The translations under genes were made by a program, and so were the position numbers. Of a stretch of DNA of 21,832 nucleotides, positions 4,939 through 11,846 are shown piece after piece. The notes under the pieces are model-generated. The model did not search any database, had not been told where the DNA came from, and worked only from the letters and a program-made list of their open reading frames with translations. Positions within the stretch are counted from its first letter, which is position 1. Every line of letters starts with the position of its first letter. The stretch comes from Planctomycetaceae bacterium (GTDB lineage Bacteria; Planctomycetota; Planctomycetia; Pirellulales; UBA1268), in contig SIAG01000015.1 of NCBI GenBank assembly GCA_009691925.1, positions 1 to 21,832 of the forward strand. The letters run 5' to 3'.

Positions 4939-5043
4939 ATGGCGAGTGTCATCAACATCCATGAGGCGAAGACGCATCTGTCGCGGATCGTCGCGGAGGT
5001 GGCGGCTGGCCGGGAGGTGATCATCGCCAAAGCGGGGCGGTGA
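4939..5043 (+). pseudogene. Truncated Phd/YefM antitoxin paralogue (nonsense codon)
   Basis: It encodes 34 residues that differ from the intact antitoxin (3267-3509) at only two positions, Ile to Val and Glu to Ala. It then stops where the intact gene has GGA and this copy has TGA. Similarity ends within a few codons after the stop and no PIN toxin follows. Counting by eye, about twelve of 105 bases differ and about nine of the changes are silent. The copy therefore diverged under selection for function before it was broken. It is now a solitary remnant 124 bp upstream of the SIR2-like gene. The 34-residue N-terminal DNA-binding part might still be made and bind operators. Confidence 0.8.
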
Positions 5044-5091
5044 GTGGCGGTTCCGAGCGGAAGCGCCGCGTCGTGATGGGCTGACCGACAG

Positions 5092-5117
5092 CCGCTCCTG
5101 GAGCGGTCGTGTATTCT
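5092..5117 (+). promoter_or_regulatory. Palindrome plus TATTCT box upstream of the SIR2-like gene
   Basis: CCGCTCC-T-GGAGCGG (5092-5106) is a perfect 15-bp palindrome. Five bases later comes TATTCT (5112-5117), which resembles boxes before several other genes here. The palindrome would overlap the -35 region, as a repressor site might. The ATG follows 50 bp downstream. Confidence 0.4.
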
Positions 5118-5167
5118 CTGCCGACAGTCCACTCCCCATTCCAAGATCCCCTCTCCGAGAGCCCCCC

Positions 5168-6319
5168 ATGGCACAGCCATCCGCGTCCGAAGCCTTTCAC
5201 CGGATCGTGACCCGTCACTCGAGCCAGGGGAACGCCTCGTCGGGGCTTGTGAACGTGACCTTCTTTGTCGGGGCGGGTTTTTCCAAGACCTGGGACACGA
5301 CCTCGCCGACGGGGAATGAGCTGTTCACGTTTCCGAAGGAGTTCCTCGCCGGGATGGCGGACGACATCGAGATCGACGAGCTCCTCGCCCTCCCCGGTTA
5401 TCCGACGATCGACGACGCGGCGCCGGCGGCCTTCAAGGAGCTGCTCTACAACCTCTCGATGCAGCTGAAATACCCAGGGATCCGCACCCGTTACATGGAT
5501 GAATTGAGCATCCGCTTCGTCATCGACGAGATCAAAGCGGTGGTGCAGAAGCGGTTTGAGACGATCAGCAGCCTCAACTATCTCGACGAGGCGACCGGCC
5601 GGTTTCCGGCGCCGCTTGAGCCGACGGCCAACCAGACAAAAATCCTCGACTTCTTCCAGTGGATGAGCAGCCACCAGGCGATGAAGGAGGGCGCGGCGCG
5701 GGGGCTGCACGCCCAATTCCTCTCCACGAACTACGATTACGTCATCGAGACGATCCTCGACAACGTCGGAGAGAAGAATGCCCTCCGCAACACCTACCGG
5801 GGGATCACGCCGGCCCGGATCAACGGCCAGCGCAATCGGAATGTCGTCCAGGATCACTGGTCGATCAACTCGCTGATCAAGATCAACGGCGGCTTCGAGA
5901 TCATCCCCAGCGGCGACGCCTTCGATTTTGACTACCGGCGGCGGTCCTTCGAGGCGATCCGGGAGGCGGCCCCCGAGATCATGATGCCGTCGAAGGAACA
6001 GAACTACGCCAACCTCTACTTCTCCTCGATCTTCCCCAAGGCCGTCCGGCTCCTCCAAGAGAGCGACGTGCTTGTGATCGTGGGCTACAGCCTGTCGGAG
6101 GAGGATGCGCTGCTGCGATTCCTCATTCGGCAGTTCGCCGAGGATCTGCGCGACGTCCATGGGAAGTCGATCTTCTACGTCGACTACACCGATGCGGATG
6201 TCCTCGAGGAGCGCCTCCAGGGCTGCTTCCGCTACATGAACCGGATGGATGTGAACAACGTCTTCACCTTCTCCGGCGGCTTCGTCGAATGGATCGACCA
6301 GATTCTCCGCCGCACCTGA
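5168..6319 (+). CDS. SIR2-like domain protein (putative NAD-binding effector)
   Basis: A 383-residue protein with the SIR2-like fold used by many bacterial anti-phage effectors. FFVGAGFS (residues 32-39) is the NAD-binding GAG loop, FLSTNYDYVIE (TNYD at 187-190) is the second core motif, and LVIVGYSLSEED (GYS at 306-308) is the C-terminal motif. Family members bind or cleave NAD+, and in defence systems they deplete it on infection. The 'K-L-H-G' segment that carries the catalytic His reads KINGG (238-242), with Asn240 in place of His, so activity could be altered or lost. It is followed 30 bp later by a metallophosphoesterase gene on the same strand, and they probably form one operon. It adjoins a toxin-antitoxin island, which fits defence. 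No membrane segment is visible. Confidence 0.85.
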   Translation: MAQPSASEAFHRIVTRHSSQGNASSGLVNVTFFVGAGFSKTWDTTSPTGNELFTFPKEFLAGMADDIEIDELLALPGYPTIDDAAPAAFKELLYNLSMQLKYPGIRTRYMDELSIRFVIDEIKAVVQKRFETISSLNYLDEATGRFPAPLEPTANQTKILDFFQWMSSHQAMKEGAARGLHAQFLSTNYDYVIETILDNVGEKNALRNTYRGITPARINGQRNRNVVQDHWSINSLIKINGGFEIIPSGDAFDFDYRRRSFEAIREAAPEIMMPSKEQNYANLYFSSIFPKAVRLLQESDVLVIVGYSLSEEDALLRFLIRQFAEDLRDVHGKSIFYVDYTDADVLEERLQGCFRYMNRMDVNNVFTFSGGFVEWIDQILRRT

Positions 6320-6349
6320 GTCCCCCCCCGAGCCCTCGACAGGCCAACG

Positions 6350-6985
6350 ATGAAAACCTTCCTGACCGCTGATTGGCACATCGGTGAAGAACGCTTCGAG
6401 CTCATGCAGCGCCCCTTCCGGACGGTCGAGGAATACATCGACGCGCTCGTCGCTTACCACAACGCTGCCGTGGCGCCAGACGATCTTGTCTATGTCAACG
6501 GCGACGTCCTCTACCAGAAGGCATCGCCGGAGGTGTATCTCCCCCATGTGGCCCGGTTCCATGGCCGCAAGATCCTGCTGCGGGGCAATCACGACCGGCC
6601 CTTCACCGACGCGCAGTTCGCCCCCTACTTCGAGCGGATCGTGCCGGAGGGGGAAGGGATCGACGTCACGATCGCCGGCGTCCCCTGCTTCATCACCCAC
6701 TATCCGTCGCTGGCCCGGGAGGACCGCTTCAATCTCGTCGGGCACATCCACAGCGCGTGGAAGTTTCAGCTTAATTCGCTCAACGTCGGCGTCGATGTCC
6801 ACCACTTCCGGCCGGTCGCCGAGGAGCAGATCCCGTTCTTTCTCGCAGCGATCGAGTCGTTTTATGACCTCGACGTGTGGACGGCCTATCAGTCGGCCAA
6901 TCAGGCCCACTTCGCCACCCGCGGGAAGAAGTCGACCTATTTTGAGCCCAAGGGATCGACCCCGGCATCGCTCCCGCCGTCCTAG
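6350..6985 (+). CDS. Calcineurin-like metallophosphoesterase
   Basis: 211 residues with a complete set of metallophosphoesterase ligands: ADWH (Asp8, His10), NGDV (Asp52), RGNHD (Asn80, His81), THYP (His117) and GHIHS (His132, His134). The NVGVDVHHFRPV stretch is typical of the short YfcE-like and phage-associated subfamily of phosphodiesterases. It should be a soluble two-metal phosphodiesterase; the substrate is unknown. The last ~30 residues are Ser/Lys/Pro-rich and look disordered. It lies 30 bp after the SIR2-like gene and is followed by a strong hairpin. A joint role, for instance processing a nucleotide made or released by the SIR2 partner, is inference only. Confidence 0.88.
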   Translation: MKTFLTADWHIGEERFELMQRPFRTVEEYIDALVAYHNAAVAPDDLVYVNGDVLYQKASPEVYLPHVARFHGRKILLRGNHDRPFTDAQFAPYFERIVPEGEGIDVTIAGVPCFITHYPSLAREDRFNLVGHIHSAWKFQLNSLNVGVDVHHFRPVAEEQIPFFLAAIESFYDLDVWTAYQSANQAHFATRGKKSTYFEPKGSTPASLPPS

Positions 6986-7016
6986 CCCCCGCGTCGCTCG
7001 GGTATCCTCGGGGGAC

Positions 7017-7037
7017 CCCAAGGGAATGACCCTTGGG
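7017..7037 (+). terminator. Strong hairpin after the SIR2/phosphoesterase unit
   Basis: CCCAAGGG (7017-7024), loop AATGA, CCCTTGGG (7030-7037): eight perfect pairs and a five-base loop, 31 bp after the phosphoesterase stop. No T-run follows, so it may stabilise the mRNA 3' end or act in the leader of the next gene, whose Shine-Dalgarno begins 8 bp later. A TATCCT box precedes it at 7003-7008. Confidence 0.5.
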
Positions 7038-7056
7038 CGGCGCGAGGAGCGAGAGG

Positions 7057-9312
7057 ATGGCAGCGACACCGGGTCCGGGCCCATACGATCGGCAAGCGCA
7101 CCCGATGCGGCCGCGCGCCGCAGGTGCTCGCCGCTGCGTGGCAGGGCTCCTCGCGGCGCTTTTGTTGATTGATTCGCTTGGAGTCTTGGCCGAGCTCCCC
7201 CCCGAAATCGGCTACGTGTTTCCGGCCGGCGGCCGGGCCGGCGAGACGCGTGATGTCGTCCTCGGCGGCTACGACTTGACGCCCGACATCGAGATCCTTC
7301 CCCATGATCCGGGCGTGGCGCTCGTGGTCACCGGCGCCCCGACGCGCGTCCTCATCCCGGAGCCGCCGCACCTCTTCGGTTACAAGGCCCGCGCCAACGA
7401 CCGCCCCTGCCCGCGCGAGTTTCCCGCCCGGCTCATGCTCCCGGCCGATCTTCCCCCCGGCCTCCATCGCTTCCAGGTCGCCAATGCCAACGGCGCCTCG
7501 CCACCAGGGTTTTTTCATCTCTCGCGCTACGAGAGCTTTGTCGAGGATCGCGACGGCGATGCCGTGCAGATTCTGCCCGCGCTGCCGGTGGTGATTGATG
7601 GCCAGATCGGCCGCACCGCCGAAATCGATCGCTATCGCTTTACGGTGAGGGAGTCAGGGCCGGTGTCGATCGAGCTCTTTGCCCGCCGCCTCCTCTCTCC
7701 GCTCCACGCGCTTCTCAAGGTCACCGATTCGCACGATACCGTCGTGCTCGATGTCGCTGACACCGCCGGCCGTGATCTCTCCGTCTCCTTTCTCGGGAAG
7801 GAGGGAGACACGTACACCCTCGCCATCCACGACATCGACTACGCCGGCGACCGCTCGAGCGTCTACCGGATCGAGCTCGCCACCGGCCCGCTTGATGTGG
7901 CCATCCCCCTCTCCGACATCCCCGAGACAGTCGCCCCGGAGGGCACGGCCGACATTTCCCTCGCCGCGCCGCCAGGCGCCGTGCGCGCCGCGTTTGCTGG
8001 CGACGAGCGCTCGCGGAACGTGGTCGTCGATCTGCCTGCGGGCAGCTGGCGCGTGTCGGCCAGGAGCGCCTGCGCCAGCCACCCGCTCGATCTCGATCTC
8101 TCCATCCTCGCCCCCGACGGCCGGGAGCTTCTGTTTGCCGACGATGCCGCCGGCTCGGTCGATCCGGTGGCGACGGTGGCCGTCGCCACGGTGGGGCCGC
8201 ACCGGATCGTCATCGGCGGGCGAGCCCTCGGCTCGAGCGCCTTCGGCCCGGCCGCGTGGCGGCTGGCGATCGAGCCGGACTCGGAATCGTTTCAGCCGGG
8301 GGCGGCGCTTGCCACGCAGCTGGCCGTGTCGCTCGGGGGGACGGCCAAGCTCACGATCCCGATCGTGCGCACTGGCGGCTTCGCCGGCGCAGTCGGCATC
8401 GGCTTCCGCGGGCTCCCCGACGGCGTGACGGCTGCCGAGGGGGCGATCGCTGCTGGGGCCGCCGAAGGTGCGGTGGAGCTTGCCTGTGGCGCCGACGCCG
8501 GCACAGCCGCGCGGCTCGCTTCGCTCGTGCTGTCAGGGACGACAAGCGACGGCCGCCCGCTTGTCCATGAACAGCCGCTCGCCGTCGCCGTGACGATGAA
8601 GCCCCGAGTGAAGATCGTGCCCGACGGCCTCGATGACGTGCGGAAGGTCCATCGGGGGACGACCTTCCGCGGGCCGCTCACGATCCACCGCCTCGAAGGC
8701 TTTGAGGGCGAAGTGCGGCTCCATCCGACAGCGAAGCAGCAGAGGCACCGGCAGGGGATGGATGGCGAGGAGATCGTCGTGCCGGCAGGGGCCACGCACT
8801 GCGAGTATCCGGTGTTTGTTCCGGAATGGATGGAGACGACACGGACGAGCCGATTTATCGTCAACGGTGCCGTCGAGGTGACCGATCCGCGCGGGGCGAA
8901 GCGGACCTTGCTCGAGCGCCAGGAGCTGCGGCTGGGGATGCTGCCGGAAGGGGCGATCATGAAGCTCGCCGGGCCGGCAGAGATCCGGCTGAAGCGCGGC
9001 GCGACGGTGGCGATCGTGCTTGAGCTGGTGCGCGGAGCGGAGTTTCGCACGGCGGCCTTCGCGGGGCCGGTGCGCGTGGAGCTTGTGCGCGAGTCGCTGC
9101 CACGGGCTTGGCGCGAGGGGAATCTCGTCACGCCTGAGGCGGTCGTGATCGAGAACGACGGCGTCGAACAGGCGAAGGTGTCGCTCGCGGTGACGCTCGC
9201 CGACGATCCGCGGATCGCCGGCGAGGGGGCGATCACGATCCGGGCGACGGCGCTCGAGGAGGGGCGCTGGCCGGTCGTCAGCGAGGCGACGGTGGTGGGA
9301 ATCGTGGAGTGA
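7057..9312 (+). CDS. Secreted PPC-domain planctomycete protein
   Basis: 751 residues from the ATG at 7057, chosen because AGGAG lies seven bases upstream; the frame is open to a TTG at 7033. An Arg-rich N-region and the hydrophobic stretch CVAGLLAALLLIDSLGVLAE form a signal peptide. The mature protein begins with EIGYVFPAGGRAGETRDVVLGG, the usual opening of this planctomycete family and reminiscent of an Ig-like TIG fold. A bacterial pre-peptidase C-terminal (PPC) type beta-sandwich follows (about 180-275: DRYRFTVRESGPVSIEL to SVYRIEL), then further beta-rich domains. Such proteins are regularly encoded with DUF1549/DUF1553 and DUF1501 proteins, as here, and are thought to sit outside the cytoplasmic membrane. 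No catalytic motif is visible. Confidence 0.8.
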   Translation: MAATPGPGPYDRQAHPMRPRAAGARRCVAGLLAALLLIDSLGVLAELPPEIGYVFPAGGRAGETRDVVLGGYDLTPDIEILPHDPGVALVVTGAPTRVLIPEPPHLFGYKARANDRPCPREFPARLMLPADLPPGLHRFQVANANGASPPGFFHLSRYESFVEDRDGDAVQILPALPVVIDGQIGRTAEIDRYRFTVRESGPVSIELFARRLLSPLHALLKVTDSHDTVVLDVADTAGRDLSVSFLGKEGDTYTLAIHDIDYAGDRSSVYRIELATGPLDVAIPLSDIPETVAPEGTADISLAAPPGAVRAAFAGDERSRNVVVDLPAGSWRVSARSACASHPLDLDLSILAPDGRELLFADDAAGSVDPVATVAVATVGPHRIVIGGRALGSSAFGPAAWRLAIEPDSESFQPGAALATQLAVSLGGTAKLTIPIVRTGGFAGAVGIGFRGLPDGVTAAEGAIAAGAAEGAVELACGADAGTAARLASLVLSGTTSDGRPLVHEQPLAVAVTMKPRVKIVPDGLDDVRKVHRGTTFRGPLTIHRLEGFEGEVRLHPTAKQQRHRQGMDGEEIVVPAGATHCEYPVFVPEWMETTRTSRFIVNGAVEVTDPRGAKRTLLERQELRLGMLPEGAIMKLAGPAEIRLKRGATVAIVLELVRGAEFRTAAFAGPVRVELVRESLPRAWREGNLVTPEAVVIENDGVEQAKVSLAVTLADDPRIAGEGAITIRATALEEGRWPVVSEATVVGIVE

Positions 9313-9320
9313 CGGTGGCG

Positions 9321-9326
9321 TATACT
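9321..9326 (+). promoter_or_regulatory. TATACT -10-like box before the DUF1553 gene
   Basis: GTATACTCTC lies 26 bp before the ATG in the short gap after the PPC gene. It matches 5 of 6 bases of a -10 element and resembles boxes upstream of other genes in the window. No good -35 was found, so an activator or other sigma factor would be needed. Confidence 0.35.
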
Positions 9327-9352
9327 CTCCGACTCCTTCCGGAGAGCTCGCC

Positions 9353-11836
9353 ATGGCCATGCTGCTCGAGCCGCGAAAAAAAAACTCCACCCGACTCCGG
9401 CAACGGGGCTCTGGGGGCTTTCTCGTTGGAAGGCTCGGCACCATCGCCTTCCTGGCAATTCTGGCCGCGGTCACGAATCTCTCCGCCGCCGAGGGCCCCG
9501 TCGACGACGGGAGCGACCACTGGGCCTTCGTGGCTCCCCAGCAGGCAGCACTGCCCCCGGTGGGGGCGAGCGGCTCGGGCCATCCGATCGATCGCTTCCT
9601 CGACGCCAAGCTCGCTGCAGCCGGCCTCGAGCCGGTGGCCGCGGCCGACCGGGCGACGCTCCTGCGGCGCGTGACGCTCGATCTGACCGGCCTGCCGCCG
9701 ACGCGCGACGACCTGCGGGCCTTCCTTGCCGACACCGCCCCCGATGCCTACGACCGGCTCGTCGACCGGCTCCTCGCCTCCCCGGCCTACGGCGAACGGT
9801 GGGGCCGGCATTGGATGGATGTGTGGCGCTACGCCGACTGGCACGGCCGCCGGCATGTGCCCGATGTCTGGAACAGCGCCCCGCAGGTGTTTCGATGGCG
9901 CGACTGGATCATCGCCTCGCTCAATGCCGACACCGGCTACGACGAGATGGTGCGCTGCATGCTCGCCGCCGACGAACTCCATCCGGGCGACCGCGACGCC
10001 GGCGTCGCCACCGGCTATCTCGTCCGCAATTGGTATGCCCTCAATCCCAACGATTGGATGCGGTCGACCGTGGAGCATGTCGGTAAGGCGTTTCTCGGGC
10101 TGACCACGAACTGCGCCCACTGCCACGACCACAAGTTCGACCCGTTCACCCAAGAAGATTACTTCCGGCTGCGGGCCTTCTTCGAGCCGATGGGGCTGCG
10201 GCAGGACAGGCTCCCGGGGGAGGCCGATCCGGGGCCTTTTCAACCGTATGACTACAGCGTGCTGCGGAGGGTCGAACGCCGCGGCACGGTGATGGTCTAT
10301 GACCGGGCGGCCGACGCCCCGACCTGGTTCTACACCGACGGCGACGAGCGCAACCGTGACCTGGCCCGTGGGCCGGTGCCCCCGGGAGTGCCCGCCTTCC
10401 TCGCCCACGGCCGTCAGCCGTCGATCGAGCCGATCAGCCTCCCGCCGCCGGCCTTCAATCCGATCCTCGATGAGCCCGTGGCGGCAGCCTTCCGCGCCGA
10501 TGCCGTCACGGCGATCGAGGCCGCCAATCGATCGCTCGAGGAAGTTCATCCGCTCGGCGATGGCGTGGGGCTGGCCCGAAAGACGGCTGCGGCGGCGACG
10601 CTCGGCCGGGCGACGGCTACGCTAGTCTCACTCGATGCCCGGCTCGCCGCCGAGCGGCTCCGCTACGGCAGTGCGCCGCCGGATCAGGTCGTGGCGGCGG
10701 CGGAAGCGGCCGCGGCGGCGGAGCGCCGCGCCGCCGAGCAATCGGCCCTCGAGACGCTCCTGGTCGCGGAGGGGGGGCTGGCCACGGCGCGGGCCAAGCC
10801 CGAGGCCGACGCCGCCCGCCCAGCGGAGGTCACCGCCGCGGCCGCGGCGATCGAGAAGGCCGAGGGAGCGGTGGAGGCCGCGCGGGGCGCCGCGATGCGC
10901 CCTGCCGATGGCGCCTACACGCGGATCGCCACGGCCTATCCGGCGACGAGTACGGGCAGACGCGCGGCACTGGCAAGCTGGATCACCGATCGCGTTAATC
11001 CGCTGGCGGCGCGGGTGGCCGTGAACCATGTCTGGATGCGGCACTTCCACGAGCCGCTCCTTTCGAGCGTGTTCGATTTCGGTCGGGCTGGCGCCGCCCC
11101 CTCCCATCCGCAGTTGCTCGACTGGCTCGCTGTCGAGCTCATGGAGAACGGCTGGCGGATGAAGCCGCTCCACCGGCTCATCGTCACCAGCGCCGCCTAC
11201 CGCCGGGGAAGCGCGGAGCCCTCCCCTGCCGGCGGCGCCGAGCCAGGGGTGGCGGCACCCGCCGGGAAGGATCCGGAGAATCGGCTCCTGAAGCGAATGA
11301 ACGTCGGGCGGATGGAGGCCGAGGTGGTGCGCGATGCAATCCTCCATCTCGCCGGCACGCTCGACCGGACGATCGGGGGGATGGAATTGGAGAACGCGGT
11401 GGCGCTCACCACCTTCCGGCGCAGTCTCTATTACAGCTGCCAGCCGGAGGAGGATGGGCGCAGCCCGTTTGCGGCGGTGTTCGACTGCGCTGACGCCGGC
11501 GACTGTTACCGGCGCTCGCGGACGATCCTCCCCCAGCAGGGGCTGGCGCTGGCCAACAGCGATCTTGTCCACGCTGCCAGCGCGAGGGTCGCCGCCGATC
11601 TTCGCGCCGGCCTCACCGCGGCGGAGCAGGACGACCGGGGGGCCTTCGTGGCGGCGGCCTTCGAGCATCTCCTCGGCCGGGCGCCACAAGCGGAGGAGAT
11701 AGCCGCCTGTCTCGACTGGCTCGGCGAAGAAGGTCGCGGGCCGGCTGGGCACCCCGAGCCGGTCGAACCGGAGGCCCGCCGGGCCGGGCTCGTGCGCGTG
11801 CTCTTCAACCACAACGACTTCGTCGCTATCCGCTGA
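9353..11836 (+). CDS. DUF1549/DUF1553 (PSCyt2-PSD1) domain protein
   Basis: 827 residues with a signal peptide (LGTIAFLAILAAVTNLSAAEG) and a GGAG Shine-Dalgarno. The N-terminal DUF1549 (PSCyt2) runs from HPIDRFLDAKL through RRVTLDLTGLPPT and the CXXCH-containing TTNCAHCHDHKFDPF (Cys254 to His258). The C-terminal DUF1553 (PSD1) includes NPLAARVAVNHVWMRHF, DFGRAGAAPSHPQLLDWLA and NRLLKRMNVGRMEAEVVRD. Between them, about 390-520, is an Ala/Glu/Arg-rich stretch predicted here to be a coiled coil. These proteins are hallmark planctomycete exported proteins of unknown biochemistry, almost always paired with a DUF1501 protein, which follows 10 bp downstream. A run of nine As (9376-9384) in codons 8-11 is a possible slippage site. 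Confidence 0.93.
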   Translation: MAMLLEPRKKNSTRLRQRGSGGFLVGRLGTIAFLAILAAVTNLSAAEGPVDDGSDHWAFVAPQQAALPPVGASGSGHPIDRFLDAKLAAAGLEPVAAADRATLLRRVTLDLTGLPPTRDDLRAFLADTAPDAYDRLVDRLLASPAYGERWGRHWMDVWRYADWHGRRHVPDVWNSAPQVFRWRDWIIASLNADTGYDEMVRCMLAADELHPGDRDAGVATGYLVRNWYALNPNDWMRSTVEHVGKAFLGLTTNCAHCHDHKFDPFTQEDYFRLRAFFEPMGLRQDRLPGEADPGPFQPYDYSVLRRVERRGTVMVYDRAADAPTWFYTDGDERNRDLARGPVPPGVPAFLAHGRQPSIEPISLPPPAFNPILDEPVAAAFRADAVTAIEAANRSLEEVHPLGDGVGLARKTAAAATLGRATATLVSLDARLAAERLRYGSAPPDQVVAAAEAAAAAERRAAEQSALETLLVAEGGLATARAKPEADAARPAEVTAAAAAIEKAEGAVEAARGAAMRPADGAYTRIATAYPATSTGRRAALASWITDRVNPLAARVAVNHVWMRHFHEPLLSSVFDFGRAGAAPSHPQLLDWLAVELMENGWRMKPLHRLIVTSAAYRRGSAEPSPAGGAEPGVAAPAGKDPENRLLKRMNVGRMEAEVVRDAILHLAGTLDRTIGGMELENAVALTTFRRSLYYSCQPEEDGRSPFAAVFDCADAGDCYRRSRTILPQQGLALANSDLVHAASARVAADLRAGLTAAEQDDRGAFVAAAFEHLLGRAPQAEEIAACLDWLGEEGRGPAGHPEPVEPEARRAGLVRVLFNHNDFVAIR

Positions 11837-11846
11837 CCGAGGAGCC

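Noticed and set aside
5021..7084. 687-residue minus-strand frame opposite the SIR2 and phosphoesterase genes
   Set aside because: Both plus-strand genes have intact family motifs; the minus frame has none.
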